Source: an uncultured Alphaproteobacteria bacterium (GTDB lineage: Bacteria > Pseudomonadota > Alphaproteobacteria > HIMB59 > GCA-002718135). Taken from it: a stretch of DNA of 64,000 bases. The translations under genes were made by a program, and so were the position numbers. Positions 1 to 10,493 of this stretch are shown here, in pieces (positions within the stretch are counted from its first letter, which is position 1; every line of letters begins with the position of its first letter). The stretch covers positions 1 through 64,000 of the forward strand of contig CACJRM010000001.1 in assembly GCA_902595805.1 (NCBI GenBank), in the 5' to 3' direction. The notes below the pieces were generated by a model that was not told where the DNA came from, made no database searches, and saw only the letters and a program-made list of their open reading frames with translations.

Positions 1-1485
<1,485 letters not shown>

Positions 1486-1490
1486 TTTAA

Positions 1491-2411
1491 GTGGATGCTA
1501 AATCCTTAGAAGCTGGTTATAGCAATAATTTTCTCTTAAGAAAATTTAAAGGTTATTACGAACTAATGAAGCCAAGAGTTATGTCCTTGGTTATCTTTAC
1601 AGCGTTTGTTGGAATGTTTTTGTCACCTGGTCAGATAACATTTCTAAATAGTTTTCTTGTAATAGTTGCTATTGCTTTAGGAGCTGGTTCTTCAGCAGCA
1701 ATCAATATGTGGTTTGATGAAGATATAGATAAAACTATGGAAAGAACAAAACTAAGACCAATTCCTCTAGGAATAGTTTCTAAAAATGAAGCCTTAGTTG
1801 TAGGAATATTTACAGGTACTATTTCTTTAATTCTGATGCAATGGTTCTCAAACTCATTAGCAACAAGCTTACTTCTTTTTACAATTCTTTTTTATGTATT
1901 TATCTATACATTTTGGCTTAAACGAACAACTTCATTAAATATAGTTATTGGAGGAGCAGCCGGAGCAATTCCTCCAATTATTGGATGGACAGCAGTTGTT
2001 CCTGAATTAAATTTCTTACCAATTAGTTTATTTGTAATTATATTTTTTTGGACCCCACCTCATTTTTGGGCCCTATCCGTATATAGATATAATGATTATA
2101 AAAACGCTAATGTGCCTATGTTACCAAATGTAAGTAGTATTGAAGATACAAAAAAACAGATTGTTTATTATGCTGTAATATTAATTTTATCGAGTTATCT
2201 TCCATACTTAGATAGCAATGTTGGAAAAATATACTTAGCTATAGTTTCTATATTAAATTTATTATTATTTAATAGCTCTTTAAAGTTAAAAAAATCTAAA
2301 GAAAAAAAATCGATACCAAATTCTGAAGGATTAAAATTTTTTGCTATTTCAATCCTTTACTTGTTCAGTTTATTTTCAGCTTTGTTGATTGATCATGTGG
2401 TATTAGGATGA
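1491..2411 (+). CDS. ctaB: Protoheme IX farnesyltransferase (heme O synthase)
   Basis: UbiA-family membrane prenyltransferase that adds farnesyl to protoheme to make heme O, the precursor of heme A for the oxidase encoded around it. The 306-residue product has the expected polytopic pattern and the Asp-rich motif NMWFDEDIDKTMERTKLRP near residues 75-95, matching the family's N-x2-D-x3-D and R-T-x2-R-P signature. The start is GTG at 1491, right after ctaD; the next in-frame ATG (1566) would remove the conserved N-terminal lead-in before MKPRVMSL. Its TGA stop overlaps the ATG of the next small gene, implying translational coupling. Confidence 0.96.
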   Translation: MDAKSLEAGYSNNFLLRKFKGYYELMKPRVMSLVIFTAFVGMFLSPGQITFLNSFLVIVAIALGAGSSAAINMWFDEDIDKTMERTKLRPIPLGIVSKNEALVVGIFTGTISLILMQWFSNSLATSLLLFTILFYVFIYTFWLKRTTSLNIVIGGAAGAIPPIIGWTAVVPELNFLPISLFVIIFFWTPPHFWALSVYRYNDYKNANVPMLPNVSSIEDTKKQIVYYAVILILSSYLPYLDSNVGKIYLAIVSILNLLLFNSSLKLKKSKEKKSIPNSEGLKFFAISILYLFSLFSALLIDHVVLG

Positions 2412-2515
2412 AAAACAGAAGAAGAAAAAATATTATCACTTTAATCATCTTACTTTGTATCGTTGCATTCTTTTATTTATGGACCCTATTCAAGGCTAAT
2501 ATTTTTGGAGTATAA
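2408..2515 (+). CDS. CoxF-like small membrane protein of the oxidase operon (35 aa)
   Basis: A 35-codon frame that starts in an ATGA overlap with ctaB and stops in a TAATG overlap with ctaG, so it is locked into the operon on both sides. The product begins MKNRRRKNIITL, continues with one hydrophobic helix of about 18 residues and ends in a short tail. A run of arginines followed by one helix, sited between ctaB and ctaG, is how the small CoxF-type protein of alphaproteobacterial cox operons appears. The assignment rests on position and this pattern, not on an alignment. Its exact role in oxidase assembly is not known to me. Confidence 0.75.
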   Translation: MKNRRRKNIITLIILLCIVAFFYLWTLFKANIFGV

Positions 2516-3030
2516 TGACAAATACTAGAACAGCTTTTGGATTATCATTAATTGTTTTAACAATGATTACTTTAGTTGCTTTCTCTGTACCCCTATATGA
2601 CTTATTCTGTCGAGTTACTGGTTATGGCGGTAAGACAAGTACATCTGAGTTCCTCTCATCATCAATTTTGGAAAGAGATATTGATCTTAAATTTAATGCT
2701 GATGTTAATGATAGTATAAATTGGACTTTCATTGCACCAGAAAATATTAAATTTAAAGTTGGTGAAAACAAACTCGTTAATTATAAAGCTACCAATCAAT
2801 CTGACGAAGAAACAATCGGAACTGCGACATTTAATGTTCTACCAGAAAAAGTTGGTCCATATTTTATTAAAACACAATGTTTCTGTTTCGAAAAGCAGGC
2901 TTTGAAACCTGGAGAAACAATTGAAATGCCGGTTGTGTTTTATATTGACCCTTCAATTAACGAAGATCCAACAATGAATGATGTTGAAGAGATAACATTG
3001 TCATATACCTTTTTTAAATATATAGAATAA
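2515..3030 (+). CDS. ctaG: Cytochrome c oxidase assembly protein CtaG/Cox11
   Basis: Copper chaperone that delivers copper to the CuB site of subunit I. The 171-residue product has one N-terminal membrane anchor (about residues 8-27) followed by a periplasmic immunoglobulin-like domain. The diagnostic copper motif CFCFEKQ lies near residues 123-129, preceded by the conserved TQ and followed by LKPGE. An additional conserved Cys lies in the LFCRVTGYGG segment just after the anchor. Start and stop are tightly packed: TAATG with the small upstream gene, and only 3 bases before ctaE. Length and motifs agree with the family. Confidence 0.97.
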   Translation: MTNTRTAFGLSLIVLTMITLVAFSVPLYDLFCRVTGYGGKTSTSEFLSSSILERDIDLKFNADVNDSINWTFIAPENIKFKVGENKLVNYKATNQSDEETIGTATFNVLPEKVGPYFIKTQCFCFEKQALKPGETIEMPVVFYIDPSINEDPTMNDVEEITLSYTFFKYIE

Positions 3031-3033
3031 CAA

Positions 3034-3879
3034 ATGGCTAATAAATCAACAACAGGGCAGAAACATCCATATCACTTGGTTGATCCAAGTCCTCTTCCAT
3101 TCTTATCATCAATAGCTGGTCTTGCAATGGCTGCTGGTCTTGTATTCTATATGCATTATGGAACCTCTTGGCTCCTCATTCTAGGCACTATTGGTTTATT
3201 AACTATTATGTTTCTATGGTGGAGAGATGTAATCAAAGAGTCAACTTTTCAAAAGGTTCACACACCTGTTGTGGAGCTGGGACTAAGATATGGAATGGCA
3301 CTTTTTATTGCATCGGAAGTAATGTTCTTTGTTGCTTTCTTTTGGGCTTTCTTTGATGCAAGTTTAACACCTAAATTACCTATAGAGGAATTCTCAGAAA
3401 CTTTTGATAGTAATGGCGCTGTTGGAATTTGGCCACCAGAGGGTATCAAAACTTTTGATCCACTTGATGTTCCTTTTTTAAATACACTAATATTGTTAAT
3501 GTCAGGTACTACCTGTACTTGGGCTCACCATGCTATTAGAGAAGGTCATAGAGATCAAGCTATTCAGGCATTATGGTGTACTGTTGGTCTTGGAATTTTC
3601 TTCTCATTTATGCAGGGTGTAGAATATTATGAGGCAGCTCATCATTATTTTAGTTTTACTGATGGAATTTATCCATCAGTATTTTATATGGCTACTGGTT
3701 TTCATGGATTTCATGTAATGGTTGGAACAGCATTCTTAGCTGTTTGTTTGTATCGTGTTTACAAAAATCATTTTACCCCAGATAGACATTTTGGTTTAGA
3801 AGCAGCAGCATGGTACTGGCACTTTGTTGACGTAGTTTGGTTGTTCTTGTTTGTCTGCGTTTATGTTTGGGGTGCATAA
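3034..3879 (+). CDS. ctaE: Cytochrome c oxidase subunit III
   Basis: Non-catalytic core subunit of aa3 oxidase, with seven predicted membrane helices and 281 residues. Conserved segments include HPYHLVDPSPLP at the N-terminus, EVMFFVAFFWAFF near residues 95-107, a THAHHA-like region (TWAHHAIREGH) and the C-terminal WYWHFVDVVWLFLF. It follows ctaG by 3 bases and ends in TAA. The reading frame continues open after that stop as the SURF1 gene, in the same frame, which is discussed under the next entry. Confidence 0.97.
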   Translation: MANKSTTGQKHPYHLVDPSPLPFLSSIAGLAMAAGLVFYMHYGTSWLLILGTIGLLTIMFLWWRDVIKESTFQKVHTPVVELGLRYGMALFIASEVMFFVAFFWAFFDASLTPKLPIEEFSETFDSNGAVGIWPPEGIKTFDPLDVPFLNTLILLMSGTTCTWAHHAIREGHRDQAIQALWCTVGLGIFFSFMQGVEYYEAAHHYFSFTDGIYPSVFYMATGFHGFHVMVGTAFLAVCLYRVYKNHFTPDRHFGLEAAAWYWHFVDVVWLFLFVCVYVWGA

Positions 3880-4569
3880 ATTAAAAACTTTCCAATAAAA
3901 TATATTTTATTTAGTTTATTTTGTATTGCGCTGACAATATTTTTAGGAATTTGGCAATTGCAAAGACTGGAATGGAAAGAAAAAATTATAGCCGAATTTA
4001 ATGAACTAAAGGATCAAAAACCACTGTCACTATCAATGGGAAAAATGAAGTATCCAAACATTGATGAGTTTACTAAAGTTATCACTTTAGGAACTGTTGA
4101 CAGAAGTAAAAAAATTTTTTTCCCGGCTAAAACATTGAATGGGATTTCTGGTGTTAGAATAGCCAGTTTATTGTCAGATAATCATGGTAATAATTATTTA
4201 ATTGATGAAGGTTGGTTTGAGCAAAGTAGATATGATTATTTTAAAGACAATAATGAAATAATAAATGCTGAAATTCTAGGATACGTCCGATATCCAACTC
4301 AAAAAAAGATGTTTACTCCCGAGAATTCTATCTCTTTGAATGAATGGTATTATTACGATTTGGAGCAAATTCAAACTTTCTTAAATGTTAAGATCAATCA
4401 GAAATTTTTTATTAAAAATATGAGCAATTATGCAGAGAATTTCTTAATACCATCATCTCAAAATCATAATTTTTCAAATAATCATTTGCAGTATGCAATT
4501 ACATGGTTTTTGATGAGTTTTTCTTTTTTGATTATTTTTATAATTTATTTATTTAGGAAGAAAAAATGA
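3880..4569 (+). CDS. SURF1-family oxidase assembly protein, apparent AUU start
   Basis: SURF1 helps insert or stabilise heme a in subunit I. The C-terminal part (LIDEGWFEQ, the FFIKN segment, a final membrane helix and a basic tail) is typical. The essential N-terminal helix and the hallmark GIWQLQRLEWK motif are encoded from 3880 onward, yet no ATG, GTG or TTG occurs before TTG 3958, which lies inside that motif and would delete the anchor. The frame is bounded upstream by the ctaE TAA (3877-3879). The first codon after it is ATT, with a GGGGTG Shine-Dalgarno-like stretch about 5 bases upstream. I therefore place the start at ATT 3880 (229 residues). Alternatives are a base error in an original ATG or stop readthrough from ctaE. 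Confidence 0.85.
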   Translation: MKNFPIKYILFSLFCIALTIFLGIWQLQRLEWKEKIIAEFNELKDQKPLSLSMGKMKYPNIDEFTKVITLGTVDRSKKIFFPAKTLNGISGVRIASLLSDNHGNNYLIDEGWFEQSRYDYFKDNNEIINAEILGYVRYPTQKKMFTPENSISLNEWYYYDLEQIQTFLNVKINQKFFIKNMSNYAENFLIPSSQNHNFSNNHLQYAITWFLMSFSFLIIFIIYLFRKKK

Positions 4570-6044
4570 AAACATATTTAAAACTTAAAGAGATCTTTAA
4601 TGAAGCTTCACTGACATCAGATATTGCAGGTATTTTACACTGGGATATGGCAACAATGATGCCGAGCAGCTCAAGAGATCAAAGATCAGATCAATTAGCC
4701 TATTTATCAAAACTTAGTCATAGTAAAATTTCATCTTCTGAAGTCGGAGATTTAATTGAAGATTCTAAGAATCTTAATCTAAGTGTCAGTGATCAGAAAA
4801 ACTTAAATGAAATGGATAGAGAATATAAATTAGCTTCTGCTATTCCAACGCAGCTTGTAGAAAAAATTTCAAAATCTTCAGCTAAATGTGAAGGTGTTTG
4901 GCAAGAGGCAAGGGAAAAGTCCGAATTTAATTTAGTAAAAAAAGATTTAGAAGAACTTATAAATTTAACGAAAGAAGAAGCTAATATTCTGGGGGAAACT
5001 TTTAAAATTTCTCCTTATGAAGCACTAATAAATAAATTTGAACCTTCTGCAGAAGAAAATAAAATATCTGGAGTATTTGATGATTTACAAAAATTTCTCA
5101 CACCACTTATTGATAAAATTATTGATAAGCAAAAAAAAGAAGAAACACTTCAATTTGAAAAAAGTATTGATGAAGAAAAGCAGAAAAATATTTCTGAATA
5201 TATAATGAAACAAATAGGTTTTGATTTTACAAGAGGGAGACTTGATAAAAGTGTTCACCCTTTTTGTGGAGGATCTACAAATGATGTTAGAATTACAACT
5301 AGATATAATAATGAAAATCCATTTTCATCTTTAGATGGTGTTATGCATGAAACTGGACATGCATTATATGAGCTAAACCTTCCAAAAGATTGGATGCATC
5401 AGCCAGCAGGTAAATCTAGGGGGATGGCCATGCATGAAAGTCAATCACTATTAATTGAAATGCAAATCACTAGATCTTTAGCTTTTAAAAAATTTTTATC
5501 TAATACCTTAAATAATAAATTTGATATAAATGACAAAGCTACAAATCCAGACAATCTTTACAAATTAGGTACTCGAGTAAACAAATCTTTTATAAGAGTT
5601 GAGTCAGATGAAGTAACCTATCCCTTGCATATTATCTTAAGATTTAATTTAGAAAGAAAAATTTTTAACAATGAAATAAATATTGCAGACATTCCCGATG
5701 CTTGGAATGATGAATTTAATAGATTATTTAATTTATCGATAAATAAAGACACTGATGGATGTTTACAAGATATTCATTGGTTTGCTGGATTATTTGGATA
5801 CTTCCCAACATATTCATTAGGAGCACTCACTGCTGCTCAATTTGCGTCTCAATTGAGAACTGATCAAAAGGAATTAGATAAGGAAATAGAAAATGGTGAA
5901 TTTTCAAATTTAGTAAATTGGCTTAAAAAAAATATCCATGAAAAAGCTAGTTTTTTTTCAACTAATGAGGTTTTAGAACAGGTTACAAAGTCGTCTTTAA
6001 ATGCTAAATATTTCAAAGAATATATTACTAATCGCTATCTTTAA
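4566..6044 (+). CDS. M32-family carboxypeptidase (Taq/thermostable carboxypeptidase 1)
   Basis: Cytoplasmic zinc metallocarboxypeptidase that trims C-terminal residues from peptides. The 492-residue length matches the family. Zinc and catalytic residues are visible as HETGH at 261-265 and the downstream glutamate in HESQSLLIE (E291). Other family blocks are HPFCGGSTNDVRITTRY (near 231-247) and the C-terminal DIHWFAGLFGYFPTYSLG. The ATG overlaps the SURF1 stop by four bases, so the gene continues the oxidase operon although it has no known role in oxidase assembly. It runs into thrC with a one-base overlap. Confidence 0.94.
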   Translation: MKTYLKLKEIFNEASLTSDIAGILHWDMATMMPSSSRDQRSDQLAYLSKLSHSKISSSEVGDLIEDSKNLNLSVSDQKNLNEMDREYKLASAIPTQLVEKISKSSAKCEGVWQEAREKSEFNLVKKDLEELINLTKEEANILGETFKISPYEALINKFEPSAEENKISGVFDDLQKFLTPLIDKIIDKQKKEETLQFEKSIDEEKQKNISEYIMKQIGFDFTRGRLDKSVHPFCGGSTNDVRITTRYNNENPFSSLDGVMHETGHALYELNLPKDWMHQPAGKSRGMAMHESQSLLIEMQITRSLAFKKFLSNTLNNKFDINDKATNPDNLYKLGTRVNKSFIRVESDEVTYPLHIILRFNLERKIFNNEINIADIPDAWNDEFNRLFNLSINKDTDGCLQDIHWFAGLFGYFPTYSLGALTAAQFASQLRTDQKELDKEIENGEFSNLVNWLKKNIHEKASFFSTNEVLEQVTKSSLNAKYFKEYITNRYL

Positions 6045-7420
6045 TGAAATATTTAAGCACAAGGGATGATTCTCTAAGCAGATCATTTAACGATATCCTT
6101 TATCAAGGATTATCGAGAGATGGTGGTCTGTATTTACCCCAAAGCTGGCCCAGAATAGACTTACTAAGTTTAAAAAATAAATCATACGAAGAAGTAGCAT
6201 GTGAAATTATTTTTCCTTATGTAAATGAAAATATAGAAAAATTAGAATTACAAAAAATTTTAAATGAAACTTATGCAAATTTTAATCATGAAAAAATAGC
6301 TCCATTAGTAAAATTAAAAAATAATAAATTTTTATTAGAATTAATTTATGGACCTACTTATGCTTTTAAAGATTACGCTTTACAATTTCTTGGTAACCTA
6401 TTTTCTACAAGTTTAGAGATTTCTCCAAAAAAAATTACTATTTTAGGCGCAACTTCTGGCGATACTGGGTCAGCTGCAATTCATTCTTTTAAATCAAAAA
6501 AAGACATAAATGTATTTATTCTACATCCTCATAATAAAGTATCACCTATTCAACAAAAACAAATGACTACAGTAATTGATAAGAATATTTTTAATATTGC
6601 TGTAGAGGGTAATTTTGATGATTGTCAAAAAATTGTCAAAGAACTATTTGTTGATGACGAAATACAAGAGTCTACTTCTTTAACTGCAGTAAACTCTATA
6701 AATTGGGCTCGATTAATTGCGCAAGTTGTTTATTATTTTTGGGCTTACTTGCAAGCTGATAAGCAGAAAATTAATTTTATTGTTCCTTCAGGAAATTTTG
6801 GCAATATCTTCTCTGCCTTTGTTGCTAAACAAATGGGATTACCTATTGGTCATTTACATATTGCAACTAATTCTAATGATATCTTGAAGTCCATAGTAGA
6901 CACTGGAGAAATGAAAAAAAAATCTGTTTTTCAAACATATAGTCCTAGTATGGATATACAAGTTTCAAGTAACTTTGAGAGGCAAATTTTTGAAAGTCTC
7001 AATAGAGACAGCAAAAGAGTAAATGAAGTATTTGAAAGTTTTTCATCAAAAGGTTTTTATCAATTTGATGACTCTGTTTTAGCTAAGTTTCAGCAAATAT
7101 ATAATGCTTCCTCAATTGATGATAGTCAGACTCTGGAAACAATTAAATATGTATATGAAAAATTTAATTATATTGCTGACCCACATACTGCAACAGGACT
7201 AAAAGTATTATTAGATAAAAAAGATGATGAAGCATGGGTATCTTTGGTTTGTGCACATCCTGCAAAATTTGACAAAGCTGTGAATAAAGCAATTAATAAA
7301 GAAATTGAAATACCAAAAGAATTGAGCAATCTCTTTGATAAAGAGGAAAAGATGACTATATTACCCAATAGTACTATGGATGTAAAAAACTACATCTTAG
7401 AAAAAACAAGCAATGCATAA
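6044..7420 (+). CDS. thrC: Threonine synthase
   Basis: PLP enzyme converting O-phosphohomoserine to threonine in the cytoplasm. The 458-residue protein begins MKYLSTRD, the usual N-terminus of the long bacterial form. The PLP lysine is K109 in PTYAFKDYALQF, and the phosphate-binding block GATSGDTGSAAI and the PSGNFGN motif follow. The gene overlaps the upstream carboxypeptidase (TAATG) and the downstream M16 peptidase by eight bases. thrC followed by an M16 peptidase is a recurrent alphaproteobacterial arrangement. The homoserine kinase that makes its substrate (thrB) lies elsewhere in this window, at 39807-40757. Confidence 0.96.
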   Translation: MKYLSTRDDSLSRSFNDILYQGLSRDGGLYLPQSWPRIDLLSLKNKSYEEVACEIIFPYVNENIEKLELQKILNETYANFNHEKIAPLVKLKNNKFLLELIYGPTYAFKDYALQFLGNLFSTSLEISPKKITILGATSGDTGSAAIHSFKSKKDINVFILHPHNKVSPIQQKQMTTVIDKNIFNIAVEGNFDDCQKIVKELFVDDEIQESTSLTAVNSINWARLIAQVVYYFWAYLQADKQKINFIVPSGNFGNIFSAFVAKQMGLPIGHLHIATNSNDILKSIVDTGEMKKKSVFQTYSPSMDIQVSSNFERQIFESLNRDSKRVNEVFESFSSKGFYQFDDSVLAKFQQIYNASSIDDSQTLETIKYVYEKFNYIADPHTATGLKVLLDKKDDEAWVSLVCAHPAKFDKAVNKAINKEIEIPKELSNLFDKEEKMTILPNSTMDVKNYILEKTSNA

Positions 7421-8666
7421 AATTACAACACTAGAAAACGGATTAAGAATAGTAACTCAAAATATGCCAGGGCTGGAAACAGTATCAATGGGTATATGGA
7501 ATTTTGTTGGTGGTAGAGATGAAACAAAAGACATGAATGGTGTTGCTCACCTTTTAGAGCATATGGCTTTTAAAGGCACCTCAACTAAAAATGCTCTTCA
7601 AATTGCTGAAACAATTGAAAATGTTGGAGGAGATATAAATGCTTATACTTCAAAGGAAATAACAGCTTATTATGTAAAACTCTTAGCTGATGATCTACAT
7701 TATGGAATAGATATTCTGACAGATATTTTGCAAAATTCTACATTTGCTGAAGATGAACTTAATCGAGAAAGAGGAGTTATAATTCAAGAAATTGGAATGT
7801 ACCTCGATACTCCTGATGATATGATTTTTGATTATTGGCAAGAAAAAGCATATCCGGACCAGCCAATGGGACGTTCCATATTGGGCAAAACTGATATTAT
7901 TAAAAATATTTCAAGAGACGAAGTTAAAGACTTCATGATGAATCATTATAATCCAAAAAAAATGATTATAAGTGCAGCTGGAAAAATTGACCATGATCAA
8001 TTTGTAGAATCAATTAAAAAATCATGCACTAACCTACCAGCTGGATTATCTACTGAAAGACAAAAAGCTGATTACAAATCTGGAGAATACAGAGAAGATA
8101 AAAAATTAGAACAGATTCATCTACTGCTTGGTTTCGAAGGAATAGATTACCACCATGATGATTACTATTCTTTACTAGTATACTCATCTTTATTAGGCGG
8201 AGGTATGTCATCAAGATTATTTCAAGAGATTAGAGAGAAACGTGGCCTTGTATATGGCATTTCCTCTTTCAGCTCATCTTACACTGATACAGGTGTTTTT
8301 GGTATCTATTGTGGGACAGGAGAAAATCAAATTCAAGAACTCATACCTGTTTTATGTGATCAATTAAACGAAAGTCCTAACTCAATTACAGAAAAGGAAA
8401 TCAATAGAGGTAAAGCTCAGTTGAAAGCAAGTTTAATGATGGGAAGAGAAAGTGCATTTAGAAGATGTGAAAGTGCTGCCAGACAACTTCTAGTCTTTAA
8501 TAGAATAATCGAACCTGCTGAAACTATTAAAAATATAGACAAGGTCTCTAAAGAGACCGTCCAAAAGATTGCTAATGAAATTGTAAAAGGGCCAATAACT
8601 ATATCGAGTATTGGACCATTATCTAAACTTGAAAATATTGATAAAATACAAAATCGTATTAACTAA
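7413..8666 (+). CDS. M16-family zinc peptidase (mitochondrial processing peptidase-like)
   Basis: Bacterial relative of the mitochondrial processing peptidase beta subunit. The inverted zinc motif HLLEH lies at residues 46-50 and the third ligand, Glu126, in GVIIQEI, the usual spacing of about 76 residues. Two M16 half-domains fill the 417 residues, and the glycine-rich LLGGGMSSRLFQEIREKRG block of the second half is present. There is no signal peptide, so it is probably cytoplasmic. It is translationally coupled to thrC through an eight-base overlap. The physiological substrate is unknown. Confidence 0.94.
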   Translation: MHKITTLENGLRIVTQNMPGLETVSMGIWNFVGGRDETKDMNGVAHLLEHMAFKGTSTKNALQIAETIENVGGDINAYTSKEITAYYVKLLADDLHYGIDILTDILQNSTFAEDELNRERGVIIQEIGMYLDTPDDMIFDYWQEKAYPDQPMGRSILGKTDIIKNISRDEVKDFMMNHYNPKKMIISAAGKIDHDQFVESIKKSCTNLPAGLSTERQKADYKSGEYREDKKLEQIHLLLGFEGIDYHHDDYYSLLVYSSLLGGGMSSRLFQEIREKRGLVYGISSFSSSYTDTGVFGIYCGTGENQIQELIPVLCDQLNESPNSITEKEINRGKAQLKASLMMGRESAFRRCESAARQLLVFNRIIEPAETIKNIDKVSKETVQKIANEIVKGPITISSIGPLSKLENIDKIQNRIN

Positions 8667-8691
8667 ATCGTTCAAAAATTTAAAAAATTTT

Positions 8692-10194
8692 ATGATTAAG
8701 TTTACAACTTTTTTTTTAGTTACAATATTTCTATCAACTACTGCAATAACAAAAGAGAAATATCCTTTTCAAGGTGGTCAAGGATTTGATACCAAGTATT
8801 TGTGGGATAAAAATTTGAATGGTAAGAAAAAATGGCTTCTACCAAAAAAGATGCTTAAGGATCAATTTCTAGCGAAACTCTTAGCGTATGATAAAACCCA
8901 ATTTTGGTTTACAATGCATGATTTTATTGCAACAGGAGATTTCAACAGAGATGGTGTTCAAGATTACGTAGTAACAGTTTTAAATCTTGATAAACAATTC
9001 AAAGCAAAATTAGACGAGGATCAAGGTATCTATGTCTGTAAAGCTAATAAAGATGCTGGTGCTTGTTTGGCAGAGAAAGGTGTTACACAACATAACTATC
9101 AAATTATTCTTGGTAAAAAAGAAACTGGAAGAGCTGAAGGAAAAGAGTCATATTGGGGTACCGGACTAATACAAGACAATTTACCATTCATTCAAAGTGG
9201 AACTGCACAACCACTTATTGCAGATTTCAATGGCGATGGTTGGGACGACATTTATTTGGCAGCGGCCGTTAATGATTTTGGCACAGGTTGCGGTGGTTAT
9301 CATTCTTATTTCTTGTCACAGCCAGAAGGATTCTTAAAAGAGTCAAGCGAATCACATATTGGTGACGGTAAAGATTTCAATAAAAAATATAATAGAATTT
9401 GTAATTATTCACACAGAGCCGATGCAGGTGACTTTGATAAAGATGGTGATATTGACATCATTCTTGCAAGTATTGATTGGAAAGGCAACAACGGTGAAAT
9501 GATTTGTCTTATCAACGACGGTAAAGGTAATATGAAAAGTTCAACTTGTGGCAATCAATATGCCTTTATTGTAAGACACGCAGATTTTGATGGTGATGGA
9601 TACATCGATATGTTGGCTGGTGCTCATAGTTCAGATTGTTTTAAATATCATAGCAATTGGAAGGGTCATCAAAAAAGTTCTAAAAACAGACACAGTCTAA
9701 GAATTCTTTGGGGTAATGGTACTAACAAATGGAACACCAAAAATTCAAAAGAAATAAAAAATGTAGGATATCACACAAAGACTAAAGATAATATTCCGCT
9801 ATGTAATCCAGTAGGAACTATGGTTGCTGATGTTGATAACGATGGTGATATGGATTTAGTAGGTTCAACTATTGGTCTTAATTATGTTGGAGGTTATTTA
9901 ATTACTTACTTGAATGATGGTAAGGGTAACTTCAAAATCGGCTGGCAACAATCAATACATAGCGTAACTAAATATAACAAAGAGAATTGGCCTATGTCAG
10001 AAGTTAATCACGATGAGAATGGTTGGTACATATCATTACATCCTGCAGATATTAACTTTGATGGCAACATAGACTTCATGGTTAACGGTCATTGGCTTAA
10101 TTCCGGCAATAATGATGTTTATATAAATAATGGAGATGGAACTTTTAAAACAGTAAGTGATGTGGAATTGAGAAAGTACGCAAAAATATTCTAG
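8692..10194 (+). CDS. Secreted FG-GAP/VCBS-repeat protein with calcium-binding repeats
   Basis: I choose ATG 8692 because it begins a good signal peptide (MIKFTTFFLVTIFLSTTAIT); an earlier in-frame ATG would add 27 residues overlapping the preceding gene. The 500-residue mature-type protein holds about six Asp-rich FG-GAP units: DFNRDGVQDY, DFNGDGWDDI, DFDKDGDIDI, DFDGDGYIDM, DVDNDGDMDL and DINFDGNIDF. This is the calcium-loop pattern of integrin-like beta-propeller blades. No catalytic domain is recognised. It is probably periplasmic or exported, and may bind a glycan or protein. It is a lone gene, ending convergently with the DUF6494 gene. Confidence 0.87.
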   Translation: MIKFTTFFLVTIFLSTTAITKEKYPFQGGQGFDTKYLWDKNLNGKKKWLLPKKMLKDQFLAKLLAYDKTQFWFTMHDFIATGDFNRDGVQDYVVTVLNLDKQFKAKLDEDQGIYVCKANKDAGACLAEKGVTQHNYQIILGKKETGRAEGKESYWGTGLIQDNLPFIQSGTAQPLIADFNGDGWDDIYLAAAVNDFGTGCGGYHSYFLSQPEGFLKESSESHIGDGKDFNKKYNRICNYSHRADAGDFDKDGDIDIILASIDWKGNNGEMICLINDGKGNMKSSTCGNQYAFIVRHADFDGDGYIDMLAGAHSSDCFKYHSNWKGHQKSSKNRHSLRILWGNGTNKWNTKNSKEIKNVGYHTKTKDNIPLCNPVGTMVADVDNDGDMDLVGSTIGLNYVGGYLITYLNDGKGNFKIGWQQSIHSVTKYNKENWPMSEVNHDENGWYISLHPADINFDGNIDFMVNGHWLNSGNNDVYINNGDGTFKTVSDVELRKYAKIF

Positions 10195-10233
10195 ATAAAA
10201 ATCTTAAATATTGCTTAATTAAATTTTAAAAAG

Positions 10234-10440
10234 TTATTTTATTTTTAAATCTTCTTTTATTGAATGATTAAGTTCTCCATCTTCAGATGATAAATTCATA
10301 GACACTTTTATGGCATCACCTATTTTGATACTTCCTTCAGTAAATTTTTTTCGTATGTAATTTTCTATTTCACGTTGAGAACTAATACCAACTTGTTTAA
10401 GAAATTTTCTAATCTCTATATTTAAATTATCTTCATCCAT
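10234..10440 (-). CDS. DUF6494-type conserved small protein
   Basis: A 68-residue acidic-start protein beginning MDEDNLNIEIRKFLKQVG and followed by SQREIENYIRKK, which I recognise as the pattern of the DUF6494 family of alphaproteobacterial small proteins. The N-terminal half looks helical and may form a helix-turn-helix-like bundle; the C-terminal half carries beta-like residues. No function is established. It is transcribed alone, convergent with the FG-GAP gene and divergent from ogt across a 53-base gap. Confidence 0.8.
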   Translation of the reverse strand: MDEDNLNIEIRKFLKQVGISSQREIENYIRKKFTEGSIKIGDAIKVSMNLSSEDGELNHSIKEDLKIK

Positions 10441-10493
10441 GATTTACTATAAATTATTTTGATAGATTCATTCAATAATGTTATTAATTTTAT

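Noticed and set aside
3958-4569. SURF1 starting at TTG 3958
   Set aside because: It would begin inside the family hallmark WQLQRL and lose the N-terminal membrane helix, which is plainly encoded upstream in the same frame.
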